DNA of 64,000 nt. It comes from G963704535 sp963704535 (GTDB lineage: Bacteria > Chloroflexota > Chloroflexia > Chloroflexales > Roseiflexaceae). Position 1 is the stretch's first letter. Every line of letters begins with the position of its first letter. The DNA lies in the NCBI GenBank assembly GCA_963704535.1, contig OY969916.1, forward strand, positions 9,796,001 through 9,860,000, given 5' to 3'. Below the pieces are notes generated by a model. That model saw nothing but the letters and a program-made list of their open reading frames with translations, did no database searches and was not told the origin of the DNA. Shown piece after piece: positions 8,312 through 17,668 of this stretch. Position numbers and translations under genes: made by a program.

Positions 8312-8600
8312 TCGATGCGGTAACTGCTTCGTAATGCCGCCGCGCTATGCTGTGGCCATGCTCATCCAGGTACACTGCAGGGGCTCAGTCTCGGCGGATG
8401 TCACGGTATCTGGCAAGAGCCGCTCATCTCAGCGGGCATGGCCGCGCGCTGACTGAGGCCCTGTATGCCATCAGGACACCACTGCAACTGGTACATCCCC
8501 GACCGCTGTACCTCACACGACCGCGAGGTCGCCACTTGTGGAGCATTGGGTGACGGTGTTTTCGGCGTTGCCCGCTGAGATGTCATAACGTACGGTCCAG
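8312..8600. other. Intergenic spacer with one doubtful small reading frame
   Basis: No known gene is recognised here. A 29-codon plus-strand frame at 8465-8553 (starting MPSGHHCNWYIPDRC) has several Cys and His residues and a GAGG about nine bases upstream. It is too short to call on its own. Confidence 0.4.
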
Positions 8601-8650
8601 GAGAAAAGAAGATTCTGGAGCGCGGCCCCTCCAAACCTCCCCTTTTCTAG
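8601..8650. repeat. Dispersed palindromic GC-rich element, copy A (diverged)
   Basis: The outer arms AGAAAAG/CTTTTCT and the inner arms GGAG/CTCC surround GCGCGGCC. It resembles the palindromic element seen about sixteen times in the window, but is diverged. It lies at the 3' end of the STAND regulator gene. Confidence 0.5.
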
Positions 8651-8651
8651 G

Positions 8652-11243
8652 TTAGACCGCTCCCACGATTCGCTGGTTGGTGGCGTTGTCCTGAGCGCTG
8701 GGCAGCGCCCTCAACCACTCGGCCACCTCAGTCGCTTTGGGGTGGCCGGTCGCCTCAAAGATCGCCAGGCTCTCCTGCCCCTGGCGCAGGGCCGCGTCAA
8801 AGCCTCTCTGAGCGGCGGCGACCTGGGCCAGGCTATACAAGGCCCTGGCCTCGTATTCCTGGAGGCCGGCGGCCTGGGCGATCTCAAGCGCGGCATCAAA
8901 AGCCTCACCCGCCGAAGCCAGGCGCTCCCGTTTGAAGTGAAATGCGCCCCACTCGTGCAGTAAGACACTCATCAGCCACTTGTTCCCGATCGCACGAGCC
9001 AGCTCCAGCCCTTCTTGAAAGTAGGCTTCCGCATCGGCATCGGCGCCGCGTTGGGCCGCAATCTCGGCCAGGTTGGCCAGCAGCATGCCGAGCCGCTCGC
9101 GGTGGCCGATCGCGCGGGCCAGCGCCAGGGCTTCCTGTAGGCGTGCCTCGGCCTTCCCATAGTCGTTAAGCTTATGGGCCACCAGCCCCAGGTTGCTGAG
9201 CAGGAGGATCATGCGCTCGCGGTGGCCGATCAGGCGGGCCAGCGTCAGCCCCTCTCGCAGCAGAGCCTCGGCCTGGCGGTAGTCGCCGCGCTGGCCCGCG
9301 ATCCCGCCGAGGTTGGAGAGTAGCAGGCTCATGCTTTCGTGGAAGCCGATCGAGCGGGCCAGCGCCAAGCCCTCCTGCCAGTATGCTTCCGCCTGCATGA
9401 TATTGCCTTGCCGGCGCGCTCCAACACCCAGAGCGGTCAACAAGATCACGATCCGCTCACGGTCGTCGATCGCGCGGGCCAGCGCCAGGCCCTCCTGCCA
9501 GTGCGCTTCTGCCTGATCATACTTGCCCTGGTGGCTCAGGACCAGACCTAGCTCGGTGAGCAGGGCGCTGATCCACTCGCGGTGGCTGACGGCGCGGGCC
9601 AGCACCAGGCCCTCCTGGTGCTGGGCTTCCGCCCGAGCATAGTCGCCGCGCCGTTCCGCGATCCGCCCCTGGTTGTGCAGGATGTTGCTCCCGCCGACCT
9701 GATCGCCGAGGGTCTCGGCCGCCGCACGGGCACGCTGAAGCTGCGCCTCCGCCAGCTCATACATGCCCCTGACCTCCAGAAACGGGTAGAATGCGTTCGC
9801 ACTCCGGATCAGCAGCGCGCCCATGCTCCGCTCGGCGGCGGTCTCGAGCGCGGCGATGATATTGCCGGACTCCAGGTCGAGCCGGTCGTAATCTCGCCCG
9901 TGGGCCTCCACAAAGCCCGCGAAGAACTCGACCATGCGGGCGAGCGCCGTGCCGTCGTGCAGGTGCTCCCTGGCGTAGTCGCGCAGCAGCGGGTGGAGCT
10001 GGTAGCGGCCTGGGCGCCCCTGTTGCACCAGCGAGAGGCCGTATAGCTTCCGCAGCTGATCCAGGGCGGTGTCGCGCGGCACCCCGGCGACGAAGGCGGC
10101 TGCCTCGGGGCTGAAGTCCTCGCCGCCGAACGTGCCCAGCGCGGCGAAGAACTGCTGCTGATCGGGCGGCAGCGCCGCGTAGCTCAGGTTGTACGAGAGC
10201 CGCACACTCTGGTCCTCGTAGACCAGCTCGTTCAGCCGAGACTGCTCCTGGCGCACCCGTTCGAGCATGGCTGCCGCCGTCCAGCCGGGCTCGTAGACCA
10301 TACGCCCGGCCACGATCGCGATCGCCAGGGGCAAATGGCCCAGTGCGTCGGCGACTGCGGCGAGTTGCGCCTGCTCCCGCTGGGCGCGCTCCGGCCCCAG
10401 CATCCGGTCGAAGAGATCGAGCGCCTCCCGGCGCTCGCGATCGAACGGGGTCAGCCCGAAGCGGCGCGCCCCGCGCGTGGCGGCCAGGTCGTGGCGGCGC
10501 GTGGTGACGATCACCGCGCAAGCGCCGGTCGGCGGGACCAGCGGCTCGACTTCGGCGCTACCCCACACATTATCCAGCACGATCAGCGCCCGTTTGTCGG
10601 CCAGGATCGCCCGCACGGCCTGGCTGCGGCTCTCCAGGTCCTGATGCATGCTGACGTCGTGGCCGTAGGCGTGGGCGAAGGCGCGCAGGATCGACAGCGG
10701 GTCGGCAGCGTCGACGCGCGCCCACAGCACGCCGTCGGGGAAGTGCGGCCGTAGCTGGTAGGCGATGTGGGCCGCCAGGGTGGTTTTGCCCACCCCGCCC
10801 ATCCCCTGCACGCTGTAGATCGTCACGTGCTGGCCGGCCAGGAGCGCTTCGCGCAGCGCCCGCAGCTCCTGCTCGCGCCCGACAAAGTAGGGCAGGTCGG
10901 CGATGACTTGGAACGGCGCCTGGGTGGGCTGCTGGCGCATCGCTGCGGCCCATGGGGCGAGCAGCTCGCGCTCCTCCTGGTTGTCGGCCAGCAGCAGCTC
11001 GGCGATCGTCGGTTGCCCGGCCGCCCGCAACAGCATCGTCGCCTCAGTCTCGCTCAGGTGCAGCACCGTGGCCAGCTTGAGCAGGTCGTGCCGCACGCGC
11101 GGTTTCTTCACCCGCCCCTCAAGCCAGTTCAGGATCGTCATCTTGGGGATGGCCGAAAGCTTGCTCAGTTGGCCGGCGGTGTAGCCCGACCGCTTGACAT
11201 ACCGGGCTAGTATGTCACGGAACTGAAATGGTATTTGGTCCAT
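8652..11243 (-). CDS. HTH / NB-ARC ATPase / TPR regulator (STAND family)
   Basis: This 863-residue signal-transduction ATPase has an N-terminal helix-turn-helix-like region (residues 1-70, QLSKLSAIPKMTILNWLEGR). An NB-ARC module follows, with Walker A VQGMGGVGKTTLAAH near residue 150 and Walker B RALIVLDNVW near 220. The C-terminal third carries at least seven 40-residue TPR repeats of the form QEGLALARAIGHRERL. Such proteins sense an unknown ligand through the TPR array and switch with nucleotide exchange. The repeats are similar even at DNA level, suggesting recent expansion. The start is supported by AGGAGCTGCC-ATG. The neighbouring genes give no hint of the target. Confidence 0.88.
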   Translation of the reverse strand: MDQIPFQFRDILARYVKRSGYTAGQLSKLSAIPKMTILNWLEGRVKKPRVRHDLLKLATVLHLSETEATMLLRAAGQPTIAELLLADNQEERELLAPWAAAMRQQPTQAPFQVIADLPYFVGREQELRALREALLAGQHVTIYSVQGMGGVGKTTLAAHIAYQLRPHFPDGVLWARVDAADPLSILRAFAHAYGHDVSMHQDLESRSQAVRAILADKRALIVLDNVWGSAEVEPLVPPTGACAVIVTTRRHDLAATRGARRFGLTPFDRERREALDLFDRMLGPERAQREQAQLAAVADALGHLPLAIAIVAGRMVYEPGWTAAAMLERVRQEQSRLNELVYEDQSVRLSYNLSYAALPPDQQQFFAALGTFGGEDFSPEAAAFVAGVPRDTALDQLRKLYGLSLVQQGRPGRYQLHPLLRDYAREHLHDGTALARMVEFFAGFVEAHGRDYDRLDLESGNIIAALETAAERSMGALLIRSANAFYPFLEVRGMYELAEAQLQRARAAAETLGDQVGGSNILHNQGRIAERRGDYARAEAQHQEGLVLARAVSHREWISALLTELGLVLSHQGKYDQAEAHWQEGLALARAIDDRERIVILLTALGVGARRQGNIMQAEAYWQEGLALARSIGFHESMSLLLSNLGGIAGQRGDYRQAEALLREGLTLARLIGHRERMILLLSNLGLVAHKLNDYGKAEARLQEALALARAIGHRERLGMLLANLAEIAAQRGADADAEAYFQEGLELARAIGNKWLMSVLLHEWGAFHFKRERLASAGEAFDAALEIAQAAGLQEYEARALYSLAQVAAAQRGFDAALRQGQESLAIFEATGHPKATEVAEWLRALPSAQDNATNQRIVGAV

Positions 11244-11393
11244 GGCAGCTCCTGATTGGTACGTTTTGGTGCAGATCGTCGTCAGATCTGTTCTATGGTG
11301 CTGAGGGTATGATCATTATACGATCCTATTCCCGGTTTCATCCTTTTGGTTAACTTACTTAGCAATAGATTTACATTTTTAACATATAGAGAC

Positions 11394-11547
11394 CGGCCGA
11401 AGTTTTGTGGTGGAAAGGAGATTCTTGAGGGGCAGCCCCTCAAACTCCCCTTTTTTTGCAATCCAGAGCGGTGGTTGACCATGGCTTGTCGCCGAAGTTT
11501 TGTGGTGGAAAGGAGATTCTTGAGGGGCAGCCCCCTCAAACTCCCCT
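11394..11547. repeat. Palindromic element copies B and C in tandem
   Basis: Two nearly identical blocks at 11396-11450 and 11491-11547 each read GCCGAAGTTTTGTGGTGGAA and continue to the palindrome GAGGGG-CAG-CCCCTC and a run of C and T. The copy tails share GGTTGACC, so the duplicated unit is about 95 bp, and the second tail supplies the -35 box of the next promoter. Confidence 0.8.
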
Positions 11548-11574
11548 GTGCATTACGGGGTGGCAGAGGTGCGG

Positions 11575-11602
11575 TTGACCGTGTCCCGAAAATGCTTATA
11601 AT
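11575..11602 (+). promoter_or_regulatory. Promoter of the EF-G-like gene
   Basis: TTGACC (11575-11580), a 16-base spacer and TATAAT (11597-11602) give a good sigma-70-type promoter about 120 bases before the EF-G-like start. The -35 hexamer belongs to the tail of the duplicated repeat. Confidence 0.75.
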
Positions 11603-11723
11603 AGCTTCTTAACCCCTTTAGCGGCGGGGCGCCTCCCCAAGGCGCGCTCGCCGGGCATCAGCAACTGACGATCGCGATCTATCGCGCGCGAACTGTTACC
11701 TTCGCTCTGTCAAGGAGGACCTG

Positions 11724-13829
11724 ATGCGATCCTACGGACCCGACAAGATCCACAACATTGGACTCTTCGGCCATGGCGGCAGTGGGAAAACCACGCTCAC
11801 TGAGGCGCTGCTGCTCACCGCCAAGGCCATTTCCCGCGCGGGCCGCGTCGAGGACGGCAACACCGTCACCGACTTCGACCCGGACGAGCAGAAGCGCCAG
11901 ATGTCGATCAATTTGGCGGTCGCGCCGGTCGAGTGGCACGACCGCAAGATCAATGTGATCGACCTGCCTGGCTACGCCGATTTCGCCGGCGAGCTCTCGG
12001 CGGCGATGCGGGTGGTCAATGGGGCGGTCCTGGTGCTCGACGCCGTCGGCGGCGTCGAGGTCGGCACCGAGATGGCCTGGGAGCTGGCCAAGGCCGCTCA
12101 ACTGCCGCGGGTGATCTTCGTCAACAAGCTCGACCGCGAGAATGCCAACTTCTTCCGCACCGTCGAGCAGGCTCAGAAGCTGCTCGACGAGGCCGTCATC
12201 CCCATGCAGATCCCGATCGGCGATCAGCGCGAGTTCAAGGGCATCATCTCGCTGCGCAAGCGGCGCGCCTGGATGATCGCTCCCAAGCACGACGGCAGCT
12301 TTGTCGAGGAGGAGGTGCCCGAGGATCTGCGCGGCACTGTGGAAGAGTGGCGCGAGAAGCTGATCGATAAGATCGCCGCGACCAATGACGACCTGATCGA
12401 GAAGTACCTGGAGGGCGGCGCCGATGCCCTCACCTCCGAAGAGCTGCGGATCGGGCTGCGCGCCGGGATCGCCAATGGCTCGATCGTGCCGGTCTTCTGC
12501 GGCTCGGCGGTTCAGCTCGCCGGCATGGCCCAACTGCTCGACGGCATCATGGACAGCTTCCCCTCGACCGCGCGCCATCCCGTCCAGGCGACCGACCTGC
12601 TGTCCAACAAAGAGATCACGCTCCAGCCCTCCCCGTCGGAACCACTCAGCGCGCTGGTGTTCAAGACGCTGATCGACCCCTACGGCAAGATCACCTATGT
12701 GCGGGTCTTCAGCGGCGAGCTGCACTCCAACTCGTCGGCCTTCAACCCGCGTACGCGCAAGGACGAGCGCATCGGCCAGCTTTACCAAGTGCGCGGCAAG
12801 GAGCAGATCGCCGTGGTGTCGCTCGGCCCCGGCGACATTGGCGCAGTGACGAAGCTGCCCGACGTGCTGACCAATGATACGCTCTGCTCGCACGACCGCC
12901 CGCTCCAGCTCGCGCCGATCAGTTTCCCCACGCCGGCCTACACCGCGACGATTAAGCCCAAGACCCGCGCCGACCTCGATAAGCTCGGCACTGCGGTCCA
13001 CCACGTGCTTGAGGAGGACCCCAGCTTGCAGATGTCGCGCGACTCAGTGACCGGCGAGATGCTGCTCTCGGGCCAGGGCGAGCCGCACCTTCAGATCATT
13101 GCCGAGCGTATGAAGCGCAAGTCCGGCGTGGACATCGAGCTGGAGCTGCCCCGCATCCCCTACCGCGAGACGATCCGCGGGAAGTCCGAGGCCCAGTACC
13201 GCCACAAGAAGCAGACCGGCGGCGCCGGGCAGTTCGGCGATGTCTCGCTCCGCATTGAGCCGCTGCCGCTCGACCCGACGCGCGAGGACACGCTCGAGTT
13301 CGTCAACGCGATCGTCGGCGGCGTGATCGATCGCTCGTATGTCCCGTCGGTCGAGAAGGGCGTGCGTGCGGCGATGAACGAGGGTGTGGTCTCCGGCAAC
13401 CATGTGGTCGATGTTCGCGTCACCCTATTCGACGGCAAGATGCATCCAGTCGACAGCAAGGATATCGCGTTCCAGATCGCCGGCCACGAGGCGTTTAAGA
13501 TCGCCGCCCAGAAGGCCAGCCCGGTGATTATGGAGCCGATCTACGGGCTTGAGATCACTGTGCCCGACCAGTTCGCCGGCGATATCATGAGCGATATGAA
13601 CACCCGCCGTGGCCGCGTCATGGGCATGCTGCCCGACGGCAGCGGCCGCACCACCGTCAGCGCCCAGGCGCCGCTGGCCGAGATCCAGCGCTATGCCACC
13701 GACCTGCGCTCGCTCACTCAGGGCCGTGGCCGCTTCGCCATGAACTTCGACCACTACGAGGACGTACCGCCGCACCTGGCTCAGACGCTGATCGAGGCGC
13801 AGAAGAAGGAGCACGAGAAAGGGAGCTGA
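11724..13829 (+). CDS. Elongation factor G-like translational GTPase (EF-G2 type)
   Basis: This 701-residue protein has the EF-G domain order. The G1 motif is FGHGGSGKTTLTEA, G3 is DLPGYADF and G4 is NKLDREN; the C-terminal domains end with the YATDLRSLTQGRGRFAMNFD segment typical of EF-G domains IV-V. The GHGGSGKT P-loop and the SINLAVAPVEW switch-I region differ from housekeeping EF-G (AHIDAGKT, RGITI) and match the EF-G2/EF-G-like paralogue group, whose role is not well defined. The start is secure: AAGGAGG lies eight bases upstream. It is transcribed alone from the promoter at 11575. Confidence 0.92.
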   Translation: MRSYGPDKIHNIGLFGHGGSGKTTLTEALLLTAKAISRAGRVEDGNTVTDFDPDEQKRQMSINLAVAPVEWHDRKINVIDLPGYADFAGELSAAMRVVNGAVLVLDAVGGVEVGTEMAWELAKAAQLPRVIFVNKLDRENANFFRTVEQAQKLLDEAVIPMQIPIGDQREFKGIISLRKRRAWMIAPKHDGSFVEEEVPEDLRGTVEEWREKLIDKIAATNDDLIEKYLEGGADALTSEELRIGLRAGIANGSIVPVFCGSAVQLAGMAQLLDGIMDSFPSTARHPVQATDLLSNKEITLQPSPSEPLSALVFKTLIDPYGKITYVRVFSGELHSNSSAFNPRTRKDERIGQLYQVRGKEQIAVVSLGPGDIGAVTKLPDVLTNDTLCSHDRPLQLAPISFPTPAYTATIKPKTRADLDKLGTAVHHVLEEDPSLQMSRDSVTGEMLLSGQGEPHLQIIAERMKRKSGVDIELELPRIPYRETIRGKSEAQYRHKKQTGGAGQFGDVSLRIEPLPLDPTREDTLEFVNAIVGGVIDRSYVPSVEKGVRAAMNEGVVSGNHVVDVRVTLFDGKMHPVDSKDIAFQIAGHEAFKIAAQKASPVIMEPIYGLEITVPDQFAGDIMSDMNTRRGRVMGMLPDGSGRTTVSAQAPLAEIQRYATDLRSLTQGRGRFAMNFDHYEDVPPHLAQTLIEAQKKEHEKGS

Positions 13830-13836
13830 TAAAGAT

Positions 13837-13878
13837 ATCGTGCGGCGGGGAGGTGTGGAGAGGGCCGCCCTCCACGAT
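13837..13878 (+). terminator. Imperfect hairpin after the EF-G-like gene
   Basis: ATCGTG (13837-13842) pairs with CACGAT (13873-13878) and the inner GTGGAG...CTCCAC extends the fold. It lies seven bases after the stop codon and resembles a diverged copy of the palindromic element. No strong T-run follows directly. Confidence 0.4.
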
Positions 13879-13922
13879 CTTGTGTTCGCCCTCTTCAATC
13901 TTTTCCAACAGAATACAAGTTG

Positions 13923-13988
13923 ATAAGGGAACGGATAAGGGAACGGATATAACTATCCGTTTATCCGTTCCCTTATCCGTTCCCTTAT
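13923..13988. repeat. 27-bp perfect inverted repeat of a 12-mer
   Basis: The arms at 13923-13949 and 13962-13988 are perfect complements built from the 12-mer AAGGGAACGGAT repeated twice, with a 12-base spacer. It can form a very stable hairpin between the EF-G-like gene and the kinase remnant. It could act as a transcription barrier; no specific function is evident. Confidence 0.85.
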
Positions 13989-14072
13989 CTGTTCCGCAAC
14001 TTTACCTGGTCAGAGCGCATTAAGCATGGTATACCGGATTGCTACACAATATAGCTCTGCTAGAGGTGCGCC

Positions 14073-15255
14073 ATGCACTCCACTCAGTCGCTCTGTGCGG
14101 CCTGCCAGAGGCCGTTTGCCGCGTGGGAGACGGTCTGCGACTCCTGTGGGCTGATCTTCAGCAGCCAGGCCCCTGGCGCGCTGCCCACGCCATGGATTCC
14201 CGTCCAGATCCAGCCCTGCCCACAGTGCGCAGAGTCCAGCGCCGGTCGGCGCGCTGGCGTGCGCCGCTTGCGGCGCCGCGCTCGTGTTCGCCTACACCGC
14301 GCTCCAGCTAGGGCAGACCCTGGCGCACGGCCGCTACACCGTGCAGTTGGCGCTCTCCAAAGGCGGGATGGGCGCGATCTACCTGGCGACCGACCACGAA
14401 GCCTTCGATCGCACCGTCGTCGTCAAGGCCATGCTCGACTACTTCGACCCGACCAACCCCCAGGAGATCAGGATCGCCCGCGAGCACTTCCTGCACGAGG
14501 CGCGCACTCTCTCGACCCTGCGCCACCCGGCGATCCCGCAGATCTACACCTACTTTCAGGATGGGCCGCACAACTACATTGTCGGTGTCATCAACGATAT
14601 GCCCCAGGTAACGCTGTGGCGGGTAAGCGATGGCACCCAGAACGGTGTCATCGGCAGGCTGGATTCCCCCATCGATGCTGCGGTGTTTAGCCCCGATGGG
14701 AAGACCTTCGCGACGAATTCCGACACTTCGATCAGCCTCTGGAAGAACTCGTCCGGGGCGCTGCTTTGGCGGGCCAACAGTGGGATGAATAGGAATATGG
14801 GACTTGTTTTCAGCTCCGATGGAAAAACCCTTGCCTCAATCGAATACGGCCGTCTGAAGCTCTGGCGCACGAGCGACGGCAGCTTCCTTCGCAATCTGGC
14901 CCTTGAAGATGACGGGGTTCAGAGCATAGCGTTTAGCCCGGATGGACAGTCGATCGCCATGGGCGGCTCTGAGTACATGGCCCGTATCTGGCGGTTGAGT
15001 GATGACACCGCCGCCCAAGCCGTCCCAGGGAACGGTGAAGCGACGACGAGCCTGTCATTCAGCCCCGATGGGCAGGTGTTGGTGTTGGGCAGCGCCTCTG
15101 GCGTTATCAACGTCTGGCGGCCGAATGAGAACACGATGCGAACGCTTGTCGGTCACGACAAGTTGGTGAGAAACATCGCGTTCAGCCCCGATGGTCAGGT
15201 CTTTGCGTCGGGCAGCGAAGACGGCTCGGTGATCCTCTGGCGCACAGCGCCGTAA
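14073..15255 (+). pseudogene. Broken zinc-ribbon Ser/Thr kinase - WD40 gene
   Basis: The gene starts with a zinc ribbon (CAACQRPFAAWETVCDSC, then CPQC). One extra base near 14229-14250 shifts the frame; the partner CAACGAAL continues in the other frame from about 14257. A kinase N-lobe follows (GRYTVQLALSKGGMGAIYLA, VVVKAM), but right after DGPHNYIV the sequence jumps to WD40-type repeats (FSPDGKTFAT, FSPDGQSIAM, SGSEDGSVILWR). The HRD and DFG regions of the kinase are absent, so an internal deletion has joined the N-lobe to the beta-propeller. In intact relatives the kinase domain would be membrane-anchored ahead of such a propeller. The product cannot be an active kinase. Confidence 0.75.
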
Positions 15256-15282
15256 GAGGCTGCTTGAAAAGGGGAAAGGGAA

Positions 15283-15312
15283 TTGGCGCAGTGCGCCCGA
15301 CTATCCTATAAT
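15283..15312 (+). promoter_or_regulatory. Promoter of the histidine kinase operon
   Basis: TTGGCG (15283-15288), an 18-base spacer and TATAAT (15307-15312) lie 52 bases before the kinase start. Confidence 0.7.
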
Positions 15313-15364
15313 AGAGCGCACGCGCCACAGGCGACGATATGAAGTACCATCTCACGAGAGTCGT

Positions 15365-17206
15365 ATGAGTGCCGATCAGCTGATTCAGTACCTCACCTGG
15401 GTGGTCTTCGTCCTGATTTTCGTCATCACGGCTGTTCAGGCGCTCCGCTACCCGCGGCGCACACACTTGGACATCGTGCTGCTCTTCAGCGTCCCCGTGC
15501 TGACTATCGCGATCGGCGTGGCCGCCGCCTTCGAGCTGGTGCGGCCCGGCCCGCTGACCAACGCGGTGAACACGTCGCTGATCCTGGCCATGGCCCACCT
15601 GTTGCTGCGGCTAGTCGACGATTTCGCGAACGTGCCCGCCTGGGTGCCGCGCGGGTCGGCGCTGTTGCTGGCGGCGATGACGGTAGCGGCGTTTGTGCTT
15701 CCTCCCCCGCGCCCCGGCTGGCTGACGCTGCTGATGCTGGTCTACCTGGTCGGCCTGCTGATCTACGCGGCGATCGCCTTTGTGCGCCAATCGCGCCGGT
15801 CGAGCGGCGTGACCCGGCGCCGGATGGGCGCCGTCGCCGTCGGGTGTATGCTGCTGGGGCTGACATTTGTGCTCTCAGGTATGGTCCTGGTGGCGCCGTC
15901 GTTGCAGGTTTTTTGGCTGACAATGTCCCATGTGATGGCGCTGGCGGTCGGGATCAGCTACTACCTCGGCTTTGCGACGCCGCGCTGGCTGCGGCGCGCC
16001 TGGCAGGAGCCGGAGTTGCACACGTTCCTGGGCAAGGCCGCCAGCTTGCCGCGGCTCCCCGATACGGCCGCGATCGTTCACGAGCTGGAGCAGGGCGCCG
16101 CGAATGCGCTCGGCGCGCCGCACGCGGTCATCGGGCTGTGGGATGAGGCGGAGCAGATGGTTCGCTTCGCGCTGCCGGGGCGTGATGTCGCGGTTCCCCC
16201 GACCGACGAGACCATCGGCATGCAGGTCTTTCGTACCCAGCGCCCGCACTTTGCGGCCAACCTTAGCTACGCCAACCCGAACTATGCCGAACTCCTCCGT
16301 ACCTACCAGATGAACGCCGTGCTGGTAGCGCCGATCAGTGCCGGCGCCAGGCGGCTCGGTGTGCTGGCGGTCTACGCCGACCGTGCGCCGATCTTCGCCG
16401 AGGACGACCTGGCGCTGGTGCAACTGCTGGCCGACCAGGCGGCGGTGATCCTGGAGAGTCGCGCCCTGATCGACGAGGCGACCCGCGTTCGCGCCCGCGA
16501 GGAGGCCACCCGCCTCAAGGATGACTTCCTCTCGGCCGCCGCCCACGACCTGAAGACCCCGCTGACGACCCTGATCGCCCGCGCACAGTTGCTTGAGCGG
16601 CGCGCGCTGCGCACGCCCGACGCGCCGGCCGACCTTGCGTCGATTCAGCTCCTGGTGCGGGAGGGCCAGCGCCTGAAGCGGCTGGTGATCGAGTTGCTCG
16701 ACGCAGCGCGCACCGAGCAGGGCCGCCTGGTGGGCGATCGAAGCATGGTCGACCTGGCGGTGCTGGCCCGCGACGTATGCGAACAACTCGGCCCCGAGCA
16801 GCACCGCTGCGCCGTCGAGGCGAGTGAGCCGGTGGTCGGCTCGTACGACGAAGTGCGCCTCCACCAACTGCTGGAGAACCTGGTCGAGAACGCGCTGAAG
16901 TACAGCCCCGACGGCGGCGCGGTGGAGGTGCGGGTCTGGTGCGAGGAGGCCCAGGCGCGCCTGACCGTGACCGACAGCGGTATCGGCATCCCGCAGGACG
17001 ATCTACCGCATGTCTTCGAGCGTTTCTACCGGGCCGGGAACGTCGACGACCGGCGCTTCGCCGGGATGGGGCTTGGGCTCTTTATCTGCCGCGGCATTGT
17101 GGAGCAGCACGGCGGGCGGATCTGGGTGACCAGCCGGCCCGGCCGAGGTAGCGTCTTTCATGTCACCCTGCCGCTTGTTCCTGTGGAGGCCGCAGTCTAT
17201 GCGTGA
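15365..17206 (+). CDS. Membrane GAF-domain sensor histidine kinase
   Basis: This 613-residue kinase has about seven hydrophobic helices in residues 8-210. A GAF domain follows (roughly 225-375; VIGLWDEAEQMVRFALPG, AVYADRAPIFAEDDLALVQLLADQA). The dimerisation and phosphoacceptor helix carries AAHDLKTPLTTL with the histidine near residue 398, and the ATPase domain shows LHQLLENLVENALKYS (N box), DSGIGIPQ (G1) and GMGLGLFICRGIVEQHGG (G2). The stimulus is unknown. Its stop codon overlaps the start of the response regulator (ATGCGTGA), so the two are translationally coupled. Confidence 0.93.
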   Translation: MSADQLIQYLTWVVFVLIFVITAVQALRYPRRTHLDIVLLFSVPVLTIAIGVAAAFELVRPGPLTNAVNTSLILAMAHLLLRLVDDFANVPAWVPRGSALLLAAMTVAAFVLPPPRPGWLTLLMLVYLVGLLIYAAIAFVRQSRRSSGVTRRRMGAVAVGCMLLGLTFVLSGMVLVAPSLQVFWLTMSHVMALAVGISYYLGFATPRWLRRAWQEPELHTFLGKAASLPRLPDTAAIVHELEQGAANALGAPHAVIGLWDEAEQMVRFALPGRDVAVPPTDETIGMQVFRTQRPHFAANLSYANPNYAELLRTYQMNAVLVAPISAGARRLGVLAVYADRAPIFAEDDLALVQLLADQAAVILESRALIDEATRVRAREEATRLKDDFLSAAAHDLKTPLTTLIARAQLLERRALRTPDAPADLASIQLLVREGQRLKRLVIELLDAARTEQGRLVGDRSMVDLAVLARDVCEQLGPEQHRCAVEASEPVVGSYDEVRLHQLLENLVENALKYSPDGGAVEVRVWCEEAQARLTVTDSGIGIPQDDLPHVFERFYRAGNVDDRRFAGMGLGLFICRGIVEQHGGRIWVTSRPGRGSVFHVTLPLVPVEAAVYA

Positions 17207-17555
17207 CCGTTCCATCCTGGTGATTGACGACGATCCGGCGATCCTGAACACGGTGTCGGAAATCCTCGAATATGAGGGCTACGCCGTCGCCACCGCCACC
17301 AACGGTGCGGAGGGGCTGCGCTACATCGAGCAGATCACCCCGGTGCTGGTCCTGCTGGATATGCGGATGCCGGTGCTGGATGGCTGGGGCTTCGCGCGCA
17401 CCTTGCAGGAGCGCGGTGTGAGCCTGCCGATCGTGGTGATGACGGCCGCGCAGGACGCCCGCCGCTGGGCCCAGGAGATCAGCGCCACCGCCTACCTGGC
17501 CAAGCCCTTCGACCTGCTTGACCTGCTCGACGTGGTCCAACGCCAGCTCGGCTAG
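17199..17555 (+). CDS. Single-domain response regulator
   Basis: The 118-residue receiver domain has the acidic pair in LVIDDDPAIL, the phosphoacceptor Asp in VLLDMRMPVLDG, the conserved Thr in VVMTAA and the Lys in YLAKPFDLLDLL. There is no output domain, so it would act by protein contact or phosphotransfer. The ATG at 17199 overlaps the kinase stop; a longer in-frame start at 17160 would lie inside the kinase gene and is not needed. Confidence 0.92.
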   Translation: MRDRSILVIDDDPAILNTVSEILEYEGYAVATATNGAEGLRYIEQITPVLVLLDMRMPVLDGWGFARTLQERGVSLPIVVMTAAQDARRWAQEISATAYLAKPFDLLDLLDVVQRQLG

Positions 17556-17564
17556 AGGCTGTCT

Positions 17565-17650
17565 GAAAAGGGGGAGTTTGAGGGGGAAGCCCCCTCAAGA
17601 ATCCTTTCCACTCTTCGCGATCTTCGTACCTTCGCGGCCTTCGTGGATCA
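17565..17650. repeat. Palindromic element copy E plus TTCG octamer repeat
   Basis: Positions 17565-17610 hold GAGGGGG-AAG-CCCCCTC with flanking A/T-rich arms, like the other copies. Positions 17611-17650 repeat CTTCGCG/CTTCGTG-type octamers. Together they fill the space between the convergent response-regulator and hydrolase genes and may serve as a bidirectional terminator. Confidence 0.65.
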
Positions 17651-17668
17651 AAAAGCCGCTTTCCCTCA

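Noticed and set aside
13923..13988. Attachment site or replication origin suggested by the perfect inverted repeat
   Set aside because: The repeat is built from a 12-mer like the other tandem repeats, with no integrase, dnaA boxes or AT-rich unwinding region close by.
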